A stretch of DNA of 36,999 nucleotides, taken from the NCBI RefSeq assembly GCF_003243465.1, contig NZ_QFQZ01000047.1:1-36999 (forward strand), in the 5' to 3' direction. Below, piece by piece: positions 22,757 to 30,260 of the stretch. A model generated the notes under the pieces. That model did not search any database. It was not told where the DNA came from and saw only the letters and a list, made by a program, of their open reading frames with translations. Every line of letters begins with the position of its first letter. Position 1 is the stretch's first letter. A program made the position numbers and the translations under genes. Source of the DNA: Caulobacter segnis. Its GTDB lineage: Bacteria; Pseudomonadota; Alphaproteobacteria; Caulobacterales; Caulobacteraceae.

Positions 22757-23065
22757 ATGATCCTTGAGTTTCTCACCGCGACGAGCGTTGCCGCCTCTGC
22801 CATCGAGGTCTGGACGGCGGGCGATGACGGCTTAACACAGCGCTTCGCCGAGAACTTTCGCACCGCGACGCGGGAAATCCACGGGCGACCTCTGAACGCG
22901 ACCGTCGCGCAAATCACACCCGCTCCCGGCGGCGGATGGCTGACCGTCGTGACCTTCAGTCGCGAAGGCGAAAAGCTCTACACGGCCAAATGCGCTCGGG
23001 ATGAGGCCGAAATCCAGCAGTGCGTATTGGAAGCGGCGTCGGCCGCCAAACGGCTTACACAATAG
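22757..23065 (+). CDS. Hypothetical protein, 102 aa
   Basis: Not recognised. The N-terminus (MILEFLTATSVAASAIEVWTAG) has a short hydrophobic stretch without the usual positive start, so it might be a weak export signal. The rest alternates charged and beta-like segments (GGGWLTVVTFSREGEKLYTAKC) and ends in a helical QQCVLEAASAAKRL. Two cysteines at about 79 and 88 are spaced for a possible disulphide. No clear ribosome site precedes the ATG. It stands alone, 77 bases after the monooxygenase on the same strand and convergent with the DUF4262 gene. Confidence 0.55.
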   Translation: MILEFLTATSVAASAIEVWTAGDDGLTQRFAENFRTATREIHGRPLNATVAQITPAPGGGWLTVVTFSREGEKLYTAKCARDEAEIQQCVLEAASAAKRLTQ

Positions 23066-23089
23066 GTCTGCTGGGGGTGGAAACCAGAC

Positions 23090-23584
23090 CTAGATCGACG
23101 GCCAGGGCGCGCCAGTGAGATTAGGCTGACTGTTTGCGAAGCGCTCTTCATAACCTTCTTCCCACGGGAAAATCCCTTGGCTATCCGGCCAGATGAGTTG
23201 AAGGCAAGGCCAGTCATCGCCAGCGTAAAACCAACGACTCCACCCAAGATAGGCGGGATAGAAATCCTTCGACACAGGAAGGAGTACAGCTTCGATATTT
23301 GAGAACACCGTAGATAACCGTTGACCGATCGGGAAACTCTCGCCGGCTTTCAGGTCACGATAAACATCCCATAGAACATCGTGCGCGATCTCCGACTTCA
23401 GCGAAAACACGATGATCTCCGGCGCTTCTGCACCCGCCCAGAAGCCAGTCGTATAGGAGAAACCCGGCCCAGTTTCGTCCTCGAAGATGTTGCTCCGAAA
23501 CCAGCCGTGGTTGCGAATTTGAGCGACGAAGTTTGCCTCTTGATCGTCAAGTTTTTCGGCGGGCGCGTCGAGTGCGGTGAGCAT
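23090..23584 (-). CDS. DUF4262-family protein
   Basis: A 164-residue cytoplasmic protein. The pattern NHGWFRSNIFEDETGPGFSYTTGFWAGAEAPEIIVFSL in residues 29-66 and FYPAYLGWSRWFYAGDDWPCLQLIWPD (about 108-134) fit the DUF4262 family as I know it: short proteins of unknown function with an 'xGFxYTxGl' start. Codon use is less GC-biased than in neighbours (many T/A third positions), which hints at recent acquisition. It lies alone between a convergent hypothetical gene and the DUF3052 gene, 113 bases downstream of the latter on the same strand. Confidence 0.8.
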   Translation of the reverse strand: MLTALDAPAEKLDDQEANFVAQIRNHGWFRSNIFEDETGPGFSYTTGFWAGAEAPEIIVFSLKSEIAHDVLWDVYRDLKAGESFPIGQRLSTVFSNIEAVLLPVSKDFYPAYLGWSRWFYAGDDWPCLQLIWPDSQGIFPWEEGYEERFANSQPNLTGAPWPSI

Positions 23585-23697
23585 CCATCTAGCTACGCCG
23601 CTTCATTGGCGAAACACAACCGTAAGGAAGTTAAAGTCCGCAATGGGCCGTAAGCCGGCATCAAAATCAAAACACCCGACCGCTAGACCTCAGTTCC

Positions 23698-24294
23698 CTA
23701 TCCGCCCTTCCGCTTCACGAACCGCAGCGCGGTATGGCTCGCCGAAAACCCGCAAACCTTGGTGTCCGTAAACCCAAGGCCCCGCACCGCCTCCAGGATC
23801 TCGACGTCCTTCAGCGGCGCGCCCTTGCCCTTGCGCGAGACCACCCAGATCGCGCCCTTATCGGCCAAGGCGCCCTTCCAGTCCTCCATGCGGTCGAGAT
23901 CGGCCAGGTCCTCGGCGGCCAGGAACAGCAGGTCGATCCCCTCCTCGGCTTCGACCGGCTCGACGCGCGCGGCCAGCTCTTCCAGGAAAGCCTCGTCCTC
24001 GACGCCGTCGATCACCACGGTCATGCCCGGCTTCACGCCCAGCTTGTCCAGGCGCGAGGGCGGGTTGAGGATCGCGTGGACCCACTTGTCGGCCTGGCCG
24101 GGATCCAGCGTAAAGCGCGTACCGTCGCTGAGCACCAAATCATCGCCTTCGGCGCGGACGTTCTTCAGGGCGTGGCCCTGGTAGATGCCGCGATAGGCGC
24201 CGCGAAAGATCAGCTTGGGCGGCTCCCACAGGAGCTTGCCCTCGCTCTCGCCGTCGGAAAGCTGCCCCCAGACGCCGCTGGCTTCCTTGCCCAT
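23698..24294 (-). CDS. DUF3052-family protein
   Basis: A 198-residue soluble protein. The N-terminal half (GKLLWEPPKLIFRGAYRG, then VRAEGDDLVLSDGTRFTLDPGQADKWVHAILNPPSRLDK) is strand-rich. The C-terminal half begins LGVKPGMTVVIDGVEDEAFLEEL and shows the DUF3052 pattern including DLLFLAAEDLADLDRM, GAIWVVSRKGKGAPLKDVEI and FSASHTALRFVKRK; the fold resembles a small Rossmann-like domain. ATG at 24294 lies two bases after the stop of the enoyl-CoA hydratase gene, so they are co-transcribed. Longer frames upstream overlap that gene. Function unknown. Confidence 0.85.
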   Translation of the reverse strand: MGKEASGVWGQLSDGESEGKLLWEPPKLIFRGAYRGIYQGHALKNVRAEGDDLVLSDGTRFTLDPGQADKWVHAILNPPSRLDKLGVKPGMTVVIDGVEDEAFLEELAARVEPVEAEEGIDLLFLAAEDLADLDRMEDWKGALADKGAIWVVSRKGKGAPLKDVEILEAVRGLGFTDTKVCGFSASHTALRFVKRKGG

Positions 24295-24296
24295 GC

Positions 24297-25100
24297 TCAA
24301 GCGCCCTTGAACGTCGGCGCGCGCTTTTCGAGGATCGCCTCGACGCCTTCCATGTGGTCCTCGGTGTGGTGGGCGATGGCCTGGGCGGCGGCGCTCATCT
24401 CCATCAGCGTGTCGTAGCTGGCGGTCTGGCCGTGCTTGAGCAGGCTCTTGGCCATGCGCAGGGCGTGCGGCGGCTGGGCCGCGATCCGCTCGGCCAGGGC
24501 CAAGGCCTCGCCCATCAGGTCGGCGGGCGGCACCGCCTTGCTGACCAGGCCCCACTCGGCCGCTTTCCCTGCGTCGATCACGTCGCCGGTGAACAGCAGT
24601 TCCGCCGCGCGGCTCATGCCGATCGTGCGCGGCATCAGCCAGGCGCCGCCGTCGCCAGGGATCAGGCCGAGCTTCAGGAAGGTGACGCCGAACTTGGCCG
24701 TGTCGGCGGCGATGCGGATATCGGTCATGCAGGCCACGTCGCAGCCCAGGCCGATCGCCGCGCCGTTCACCGCCGCGATCGACGGGACCTCCAGGCCGTA
24801 GATGGCCCGGACGATGCGGTGGATGTTCTTGCGGTAACCGTCGCGGACCATGACGCCGTTGCCGGCGAAGGCGCCTTCGCGGGCCTTCATCGCCTTGACG
24901 TCGCCGCCGGCCGAGAAGGCCTTGCCCGCGCCGGTCAGGATCACGCAGCGGATATCCTGGTCGTCGTTGATCGCCTCGCAGGCGGCCGCCACCTGGTCGC
25001 CGTCGCCCGGCGCGCCCAGGGCGTTCATCGCCTCCGGCCGGTTCAGGGTCAGAATGGCGACGTGGCCGCGTTTCTCGGTCAGGATCAAGGGCTGGGACAT
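24297..25100 (-). CDS. Enoyl-CoA hydratase/isomerase family enzyme
   Basis: A 267-residue crotonase-fold enzyme acting on an acyl-CoA. Oxyanion-hole segments are present: AGKAFSAGGDVKAMK and NGAAIGLGCDVACMTDIRIAA. The two catalytic glutamates of classic enoyl-CoA hydratase are not there: CELA reads CDVA and the PEILLG position reads TFLKLG. An aspartate in GLIPGDGGAWLMPRTIG sits where PaaG-like isomerases and relatives carry theirs, so a plain hydratase role is doubtful. Start at the ATG at 25100 (MSQPLILTEKRGHV). DUF3052 follows after two bases. Confidence 0.9.
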   Translation of the reverse strand: MSQPLILTEKRGHVAILTLNRPEAMNALGAPGDGDQVAAACEAINDDQDIRCVILTGAGKAFSAGGDVKAMKAREGAFAGNGVMVRDGYRKNIHRIVRAIYGLEVPSIAAVNGAAIGLGCDVACMTDIRIAADTAKFGVTFLKLGLIPGDGGAWLMPRTIGMSRAAELLFTGDVIDAGKAAEWGLVSKAVPPADLMGEALALAERIAAQPPHALRMAKSLLKHGQTASYDTLMEMSAAAQAIAHHTEDHMEGVEAILEKRAPTFKGA

Positions 25101-25282
25101 CGACGAAGGCGCTCCTGCGGATCTTGTTTTGTGTGACCGTGCATAGCGCGGTTTACCGGCGCGCGCAGCCATGCCCTTGCGGCGACACAACCCAAGGATT
25201 ATCTCCAATCACGAAAACGCGACTGGCGCGGCCGACCGGGTCGTCCTTGATATGTCGTGGGACTCGATAGAAAGCAGCGGCG

Positions 25283-25645
25283 ATGACCGTGCACGCAAAG
25301 GCCCGACATGTCTTGATCATCGAGGATGAAATCCTCGTGGCCTTTGAGGTCGAGGCTCTTCTTGCCGAGCAAGGCTTCACCAGCTTCGATATCGCCGACT
25401 GTCCCGCCGACGCCTTGGCCATGGCTGTCGCTCATCCTCCCGACCTGATCACGGCGGACTACCGTATTGTCGGCGGCACGGGCGTGGAGGCGGTCGAGGC
25501 GATCCGGAACCGCCTGGGCCATATCCCCGTCGTCTATGTGACCGGCAACGCCGACCAGCTCAGGGGACGCGTCAAGCCGATCGTCGACAAGCCGATCTCG
25601 CCCCGCCACCTGGCCGAGGCCTGCGCCTGCGCCTTCGCCGGCTGA
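25283..25645 (+). CDS. Single-domain response regulator
   Basis: A 120-residue receiver domain with no output domain. Key residues are in place: the acidic pair Glu14-Asp15 in IIEDEILVAFEVE, phospho-acceptor Asp59 in LITADYRI, Thr87 in VVYVTGN and Lys103 in IVDKPIS. Such stand-alone receivers in Caulobacterales often serve HWE or HisKA2 kinases, for instance as phosphate sinks; the HWE kinase at 3767 is a possible but unproven partner. The ribosome site (AAAGCAGCGGCG before ATG) is weak. It diverges from the enoyl-CoA hydratase gene over 182 bases. Confidence 0.9.
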   Translation: MTVHAKARHVLIIEDEILVAFEVEALLAEQGFTSFDIADCPADALAMAVAHPPDLITADYRIVGGTGVEAVEAIRNRLGHIPVVYVTGNADQLRGRVKPIVDKPISPRHLAEACACAFAG

Positions 25646-25694
25646 TTTGCCCCTCGCCCCGGTCGCCCCTAAGCTTGAACAGGGAGGACGCGGC

Positions 25695-26306
25695 ATGGAC
25701 ATCACCACGATCGAGGCGCTCGAGGCGCTGTACCAGCCCGCCCCGCTGCCGGCCTCGACGGTCAAGGTCAGCGACCACATCACGCCGCACTACGCCGCCC
25801 TGATCGAGGCCTCGCCGTTCGTGGCCCTGGCCACGGTGGGGCCGGAAGGCCTGGACTGCAGCCCGCGCGGCGACCTACCCGGCTTCGTCCGCATCGCCGA
25901 TCCCAAGACCCTGATGCTGCCGGACCGGCGCGGCAACAACCGCCTCGACACCCTGCGCAACATCATCCGCGATCCGCGCGTGGCGCTGCTGTTCCTGATC
26001 CCGGGCTCGGGCACGACCTTCCGCGTCAACGGCCGCGCGAGGCTGAGCGCCGATCCCGACCTTCTGGAAAGCTTCGCCGTCGACGGCAAGGCGCCCCGCA
26101 CGGTGACGATCATCACCGTCGAGGAAGCCTATTTCCAATGCGGCCGCGCCATCGTGCGCTCCGGCCTCTGGAAGGCCGAGAGCCAGGTCGATCCAAAGAC
26201 CCTGCCCTCCCCCGGCGCCATGCTGGCGGCCTTCACGGCCGGAGAGGTCGGCGGCGAGGCCTATGACGCGGGCTGGGCCGAGCGGGCCGCCAAGACTCTG
26301 TGGTGA
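25695..26306 (+). CDS. Pyridoxamine 5'-phosphate oxidase-family flavoprotein
   Basis: A 203-residue FMN-binding split-barrel protein. Landmarks are PFVALATVGPEGLDCSPRGDLPGFVRIADPKTLMLPDRRGNNRLDTL in residues 36-80 (only landmarks listed) and FLIPGSGTTFRVNGRARLSADPDLL, matching the PPOX subfamily of about 200 residues (TIGR04025-like, from memory). Start at the ATG at 25695 because GGGAGG lies seven bases before it; a longer upstream frame lacks such a site. Likely an FMN-dependent reductase or oxidase of unknown substrate, not the true pyridoxine pathway enzyme. The gene converges on dksA with a terminator between. Confidence 0.88.
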   Translation: MDITTIEALEALYQPAPLPASTVKVSDHITPHYAALIEASPFVALATVGPEGLDCSPRGDLPGFVRIADPKTLMLPDRRGNNRLDTLRNIIRDPRVALLFLIPGSGTTFRVNGRARLSADPDLLESFAVDGKAPRTVTIITVEEAYFQCGRAIVRSGLWKAESQVDPKTLPSPGAMLAAFTAGEVGGEAYDAGWAERAAKTLW

Positions 26307-26316
26307 GCCCGAACAA

Positions 26317-26348
26317 AAGCGGCCCCAGGGTCGCCCCCGAGGCCGCTT
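26317..26348 (-). terminator. Rho-independent terminator of dksA
   Basis: AAGCGGCC and GGCCGCTT form an eight-base stem with a 16-base loop, followed on the minus strand by TTTTGTT. It lies 28 bases after the dksA stop. A shorter A/T tract on the other side (GAAAAC) could let it serve the convergent flavoprotein gene too. Confidence 0.75.
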
Positions 26349-26376
26349 GAAAACACAGAGTGGCCGAAGCCGTCGC

Positions 26377-26805
26377 TTAGTCGTCGCGGTGGACGCGTTC
26401 GCGGCGCTCGTGGCGCTCCTGGGCTTCCACGCTCATGGTCGCCGTCGGGCGGGCTTCCAGGCGGGCGAGGCCGATCGGCTCGCCGGTCTCCTCACAGTAG
26501 CCGTAGGAGCCGTCCTCGACTCGGCGGAGGGCCTGGTCGATCTTGGAGATCAGCTTACGTTGGCGGTCGCGGGTGCGGAGCTCAAGGGCTCGGTCAGTTT
26601 CCGAGGACGCGCGATCGGCGAGATCGGCGTGGTTCTCGGTTTCCTTCTGGAGATGGGTGACCGTCTCGCGAGATTCGCGGAGGATCTCCTCCTTCCAGGC
26701 CAGCAGCTTGTTCTTGAAATACTCAAGCTGCCGGTCGTTCATGAAAGGCTCGTCCTCGGAAGGACGATAATCGGATTTCTCGACTAGAACAGTGGCCGTC
26801 TGCAT
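26377..26805 (-). CDS. dksA: DksA, RNA polymerase secondary-channel factor
   Basis: A 142-residue DksA/TraR-family protein that enters the RNA polymerase secondary channel and, with ppGpp, adjusts transcription. Residues about 35-100 are the two-helix coiled coil (LEYFKNKLLAWKEEILRESRE, then ADLADRASSETDRALELRTRDR with the Asp-containing tip). The globular C-terminal part is GSYGYCEETGEPIGLARLEARPTATMSVEAQERHE: only one of the four zinc cysteines is kept (C..T and S..A in place of CxxC pairs), so zinc binding is not expected. ATG at 26805 is chosen; an earlier in-frame ATG at 26823 is possible. A promoter and a terminator flank the gene, so it is monocistronic. Confidence 0.95.
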   Translation of the reverse strand: MQTATVLVEKSDYRPSEDEPFMNDRQLEYFKNKLLAWKEEILRESRETVTHLQKETENHADLADRASSETDRALELRTRDRQRKLISKIDQALRRVEDGSYGYCEETGEPIGLARLEARPTATMSVEAQERHERRERVHRDD

Positions 26806-26849
26806 CAACGCCTCACGCCCCAATGAACTCAGCCCTCAAGGGCCGGGTG

Positions 26850-26877
26850 CTTATACCAAAAGGTGAGCCGCGTTCAA
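26850..26877 (-). promoter_or_regulatory. Probable dksA promoter
   Basis: On the minus strand TTGAAC (26877-26872), a 16-base spacer and TATAAG (26855-26850) are close to sigma-70 consensus. Transcription would start about 38 bases before the dksA ATG at 26805. Confidence 0.65.
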
Positions 26878-27008
26878 TGAACCTCGCATGAAGCGCGAAA
26901 AGCCCTTCATCCGATCGCCCCGAACGGCGGCATGGACAGGTGTAAAACGCGCGGAAACGCCAAGCGCTGCGGGACCGGCGATCATTTGCGCATCCGGTCC
27001 CCGCCATG

Positions 27009-27443
27009 TCAGCCCCCCCGGGCCTGCAGCTTGGCCAGCTCGACGGCGGCGCGGGTTTCGATCTCGTTCAGCACCCCTTCCAGGCGCGGATCGTCGGTCT
27101 GGTCGCGCTGCTCGCGAATCGCGCGGGTCAGGCGGTCCAGCGTGGCGTGCGAGATGTCGCCGTCGATCAGGGCGATCCGGACCTCGCCCAGGACGTCGAG
27201 GATGCGATCGGCGCGGCGCACCGCGCGCTTCTTGCGCTCCAGGGGATCGCCGACCGTCCCGGCCGCCTGCAGGGCCAGGAGCGCGTCGACCGAGCCGACG
27301 CCCGAAAGGCCGCCGACCGAGGCCGTGCTGGCCGCGCCGCTGGCGGCGTTCACCGACGGCAGGGAGAAGCCCGAAGCCCCGCCCGAGGACTTGGCCCGAG
27401 ACGGTCCCGCCGCCCCCACGCCCCCCGTGCTGGAAACCTTCAT
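27009..27443 (-). CDS. fliX: FliX, flagellar assembly checkpoint regulator
   Basis: A 144-residue protein matching Caulobacter FliX: MKVSSTGGVGAAGP start, a Ser/Gly/Ala-rich disordered region to about residue 50, then a helical domain (VDALLALQAAG, RKKRAVRRADRILDVLGEVRIALIDG, LEGVLNEIETRAAVELAKLQARGG). In C. crescentus FliX couples completion of the early flagellar basal body to the sigma-54 activator FlbD. It diverges from flgI across 219 bases, as in C. crescentus. A CtrA-like box lies about 70-85 bases before its start. Confidence 0.95.
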   Translation of the reverse strand: MKVSSTGGVGAAGPSRAKSSGGASGFSLPSVNAASGAASTASVGGLSGVGSVDALLALQAAGTVGDPLERKKRAVRRADRILDVLGEVRIALIDGDISHATLDRLTRAIREQRDQTDDPRLEGVLNEIETRAAVELAKLQARGG

Positions 27444-27513
27444 CCGACAAGCTCCAAAAGCTCAGACACGCGAGTCACTTGTCTCGTCGCACAATCATAG
27501 TCGGTTTGCGCGC

Positions 27514-27528
27514 TTGAAGTATGGTTAA
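27514..27528 (-). promoter_or_regulatory. CtrA-like box upstream of fliX
   Basis: Read on the minus strand it is TTAA-CCATACT-TCAA, one base off the CtrA consensus TTAA-N7-TTAA. It lies 71 bases before fliX. FliX is an early (class II) flagellar gene under CtrA in C. crescentus, from established knowledge. A GGCAG-AAT-CTGCC inverted repeat (27534-27546) lies next to it and may bind another regulator. Confidence 0.5.
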
Positions 27529-27607
27529 TGCCGGGCAGAATCTGCCTGGAGGCGCCGGCGGGACCTGCCCCGCGCCCGGAATCCCTTGAGTCACAAGCGC
27601 TTGAAAC

Positions 27608-27622
27608 TGGCCCGGTTCTGGC
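27608..27622 (+). promoter_or_regulatory. Sigma-54-like promoter for flgI
   Basis: TGGCCCG-GTTC-TGGC keeps the invariant GG and GC of sigma-54 promoters at the correct 10-base separation, with one mismatch in the -12 element. It lies 41 bases before the flgI ATG. Late flagellar genes of Caulobacter use sigma-54 with FlbD. Confidence 0.5.
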
Positions 27623-27662
27623 ATGGGGCGGCGCGGGGACGTCTCCCCGCCACGGGACCACC

Positions 27663-28787
27663 ATGCCGCGTTCATTCTTTCGCACCGTTCTTCGCTCAGG
27701 CCTGACCGCCCTGGTCGCCGCCTCCGCCCTCATGGCGGCCCCGGCCTTCGCCAAGTCGCGCATCAAGGACATCGTCGCCTTCGAGGGCGTGCGCGAGAAC
27801 CAGCTGGTCGGCTATGGCGTCGTGGTCGGCCTGAACGGCACCGGCGACTCGCTGCGCAACGCGCCGATGACCAAGCAGAGCCTGGAGGCGATGCTGGAGC
27901 GTCAGGGCGTCAACGTCCGCGACGCGACCCTGAACACCAAGAACACCGCCACGGTCATGGTCACCGCCAGCCTGCCGCCGTTCTCGGCCGCCGGCTCGAA
28001 GCTGGACGTCACCGTCTCGGCCCTCGGCGACGCCAAGAGCCTCTTGGGCGGCACCCTGCTGGTCACCAGCCTGCAAGGCGCGGACGGCCAGACCTACGCC
28101 GTCGCCCAGGGCACCGTCCAGACCGGCTCGGTTTCGGCCGGCGGCGCCTCGGGCAGCTCGGTCACCAAGGGCGTGCCGACCGCCGGCCGCATCGCCTCGG
28201 GCGGCATCATCGAGCGCGAGACCGGGTTCCAGATGGTCAATATGGACATCCTGCGCATGACCCTGCGCAATCCGGACTTCACGACCTCGCGCCGCATCGC
28301 CGACGCCGTGAACAAGAAGTTCCCGGGCTGCGCCCAGGCGCAGAACCCGACCATCGTCGCCGTGCGCCCGCCGCCCGGCATGGACATGATCAGCTTCATG
28401 ACCAACATCGAGAACCTGGAGGTCGAGCCCGACTTCCCGGCCAAGGTGGTCATCGACGAAGTGGCCGGCGTCATCGTCATGGGCGACGACGTCCGCATCA
28501 GCCAGGTGGCGATCGCCCAGGGCAACCTGACGATCACTGTCCAGGAAACCCCCGCCGTCAGCCAGCCGGCGCCCTTCAGCCAGGGCCAGACCGCGGTCGT
28601 CCCGCAGTCGACCGTCAAGGTCGAGGAAGAGAAGGGCAAGCAGCTGATCACCCTGGGCGGCGCGCCGTCGCTGAAGAGCCTGGTCGGCGGCCTGAACGCC
28701 CTGGGCGTCACCCCGCGCGACATGATCTCGATCCTGCAGGCCGTGAAGGCCGCCGGCGCCCTGCAAGCCGACATCGAGGTGATGTGA
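27663..28787 (+). CDS. flgI: FlgI, flagellar P-ring protein
   Basis: Periplasmic protein of the P-ring, the bushing of the flagellar rod in the peptidoglycan layer. 374 residues. A Sec signal peptide (MPRSFFRTVLRSGLTALVAASALMAAPAFA, cleaved before KSRIKDI) is present. Family landmarks: NQLVGYGVVVGLNGTGDS, KNTATVMVTASLPPFSAAGSKLDV and SLLGGTLLVTSLQGADGQTYAVAQG, with the C-terminal LVGGLNALGVTPRDMISILQAVKAAGALQADIEVM. Start at the ATG at 27663; the frame extends upstream but the signal peptide fixes the start. The stop overlaps the flgJ-like start (TGATG). Confidence 0.96.
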   Translation: MPRSFFRTVLRSGLTALVAASALMAAPAFAKSRIKDIVAFEGVRENQLVGYGVVVGLNGTGDSLRNAPMTKQSLEAMLERQGVNVRDATLNTKNTATVMVTASLPPFSAAGSKLDVTVSALGDAKSLLGGTLLVTSLQGADGQTYAVAQGTVQTGSVSAGGASGSSVTKGVPTAGRIASGGIIERETGFQMVNMDILRMTLRNPDFTTSRRIADAVNKKFPGCAQAQNPTIVAVRPPPGMDMISFMTNIENLEVEPDFPAKVVIDEVAGVIVMGDDVRISQVAIAQGNLTITVQETPAVSQPAPFSQGQTAVVPQSTVKVEEEKGKQLITLGGAPSLKSLVGGLNALGVTPRDMISILQAVKAAGALQADIEVM

Positions 28788-29155
28788 TGAGCGCCTTCTC
28801 GACGATCTCGACCTTCGTTCCGCAACTTGGCGCCACCACCGCCGCCGTGAAGACCGCCGCCCAGGCGGTGAAAGGCGCGGCCGCCTCCGTCGAGGACGCG
28901 GCCAAGGACGCGGCCAAGCGCGCCAAGATCAAGGAAACGGCCCTGAACTTCGAGGCCTCGTTCCTGTCGGTGATGATGCAGCAGATGTTCGAGGGGGTGA
29001 AAACCTCCGAACCGTTCGGCGGCGGCCAGGGCGAGGAGATGTTCAAGTCGGTGATGGCCGACGCGATGTCCAAGCAGGTGGCCAAGGCCGGCGGCATCGG
29101 CCTAGCCCCCACTGTCGAGCGTGAAATGTTGAAGCTTCAGGGTCTCAAGGAGTAA
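28787..29155 (+). CDS. FlgJ-like rod-binding protein, no muramidase domain
   Basis: A 122-residue protein corresponding to the N-terminal rod-binding part of FlgJ. The conserved core is KIKETALNFEASFLSVMMQQMFEGVKTSEPFGGGQGEEMFKSVMADAMSKQVAKAGGIGLA (about residues 45-105; landmarks FEASFL, MMQQMF, GEEMFKS). The first 40 residues are Ala-rich and helical. The glycoside hydrolase domain of enterobacterial FlgJ is missing, as is usual in Alphaproteobacteria, where a separate lytic enzyme opens the wall for the rod. It shares one base with the flgI stop and is followed five bases later by flbY. Confidence 0.9.
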   Translation: MSAFSTISTFVPQLGATTAAVKTAAQAVKGAAASVEDAAKDAAKRAKIKETALNFEASFLSVMMQQMFEGVKTSEPFGGGQGEEMFKSVMADAMSKQVAKAGGIGLAPTVEREMLKLQGLKE

Positions 29156-29160
29156 CCGCC

Positions 29161-29610
29161 ATGGCCATCGCCGCCATCGACGCCGACGATCGCGTCAACC
29201 AGCTGATCCTGCTGACCGAGCGCCTGACCGACCTGATCGCCAAGGAGGCCCAGGCCTTCGAGAACCGCCGCCCCCACGAGGCGGCCAAGTATGTCGAAGA
29301 GACCGCCAAGCTGGCCAATGTCTATCGGCACGAGTCGATGCGGGTGCGCGCCAATGTCGCCCTGGTCGAGGCGGCGCGTCCGGAACTGCGCCAGCGGCTG
29401 AAGCGCGCCACCGAGGCCTTCGACGCCGTGCTGGCCCGCCAGGCCCGCGCCGTCGACGCGGCCCGCATCGTCACCGAGGGCCTGGTGCGGGCGGTGGCCG
29501 AGGAGATCGCCAGCCAGCGCGCCGCGCCGGCCACGACCTACGGCGCCGGCGGCGCGGTCAACGACCGCCCCGCCATGGGCGCGGCGATCACGCTGAACCG
29601 TCGGGCCTAG
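29161..29610 (+). CDS. flbY: FlbY-like flagellar protein (FlgN-type)
   Basis: A 149-residue mostly helical protein (DRVNQLILLTERLTDLIAKEAQAFENRRPHEAAKYVEETAKLANVYRHESMRVR in the first 65 residues; landmarks only), with a Gly/Ala-rich tail (TYGAGGAVNDRPAMGAAITLNRRA). The length and position, third in flgI-flgJ-flbY, match Caulobacter flbY, and the fold is that of FlgN-type export chaperones. AAGGAG lies before the ATG at a good distance. The stop TAG overlaps the stop of the convergent methyltransferase gene within CTAG. Confidence 0.88.
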   Translation: MAIAAIDADDRVNQLILLTERLTDLIAKEAQAFENRRPHEAAKYVEETAKLANVYRHESMRVRANVALVEAARPELRQRLKRATEAFDAVLARQARAVDAARIVTEGLVRAVAEEIASQRAAPATTYGAGGAVNDRPAMGAAITLNRRA

Positions 29611-30242
29611 GCCAAGAGCGAGAAGACGGCGGCGTTTCGCAGGACGCCGCCGGGATCGCCGAAGTCGGCGACGGGATACTCTGCGAGTGTTTGCAGCCGA
29701 TCGGCCGGCAGGTGCGCGCGCCAGGGATCGCCGATCAACACCGCGACGCCCGCCGACGCGCAGCGCTCCAGGAACGGCAGCACCGCGCCCGCGAGATCGG
29801 CGTCATAGAAGAGGTCGCCGACCAGCATCAGATCGACGTCCGAAGGCGGCGCGCCGTCGGTGAGATCCGCCGTCCGGGTCTCCACGAGCACCGCGTTGGC
29901 CTCGGCGTTGAGGCGCGTGGCGACCACGGCGTAGGGATCGACATCCACCGCCAGGACTCCCGCCGCTCCGGCCTTCATCGCCGCGATCGCCACCAGCCCC
30001 GAGCCGGCCCCGAGGTCGAGGACGCGCTTGCCGGCGACGGTCTCGGGATGATCCAGCACATGCCGCGCCAAGGCCAGCCCGCCCCCCCAGCACCGCGCCC
30101 AGTACGGCGAGGCGAAGTCGGGATCGGCCTCGGCCAGGCGCATGAGCCCGCTGCGGGGCCCAGCCATATGCAGCAGCACTTCGGGAACGCCCGGCGCGGG
30201 CGCCAGCGGCAGGTTCGCCGGGATGAAGGCGTCGAGATCCAT
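29607..30242 (-). CDS. METTL20-like SAM-dependent methyltransferase
   Basis: A 211-residue class I methyltransferase. The N-terminal half has PDFASPYWARCWGGGLALARHVLDHPETVAGKRVLDLGAGSGLVAIAAMKAGA (motif I is VLDLGAGSGL, near residue 74), an acidic loop VLAVDVDPYAVVATRLNAEANAV, and a later motif LMLVGDLFYDADLA. The 'PYW..W.GG.ALAR' plus 'GDLFYD' combination is that of METTL20, the lysine methyltransferase of electron-transfer flavoprotein beta, for which bacterial relatives are known. The substrate here is inference. It converges with flbY. Confidence 0.85.
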   Translation of the reverse strand: MDLDAFIPANLPLAPAPGVPEVLLHMAGPRSGLMRLAEADPDFASPYWARCWGGGLALARHVLDHPETVAGKRVLDLGAGSGLVAIAAMKAGAAGVLAVDVDPYAVVATRLNAEANAVLVETRTADLTDGAPPSDVDLMLVGDLFYDADLAGAVLPFLERCASAGVAVLIGDPWRAHLPADRLQTLAEYPVADFGDPGGVLRNAAVFSLLA

Positions 30243-30260
30243 TCGCCCTCTATAGGGACC

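Noticed and set aside
23585..23697. Possible small gene between the DUF4262 and DUF3052 genes
   Set aside because: No frame with a ribosome site and plausible composition was found; the stretch appears non-coding.
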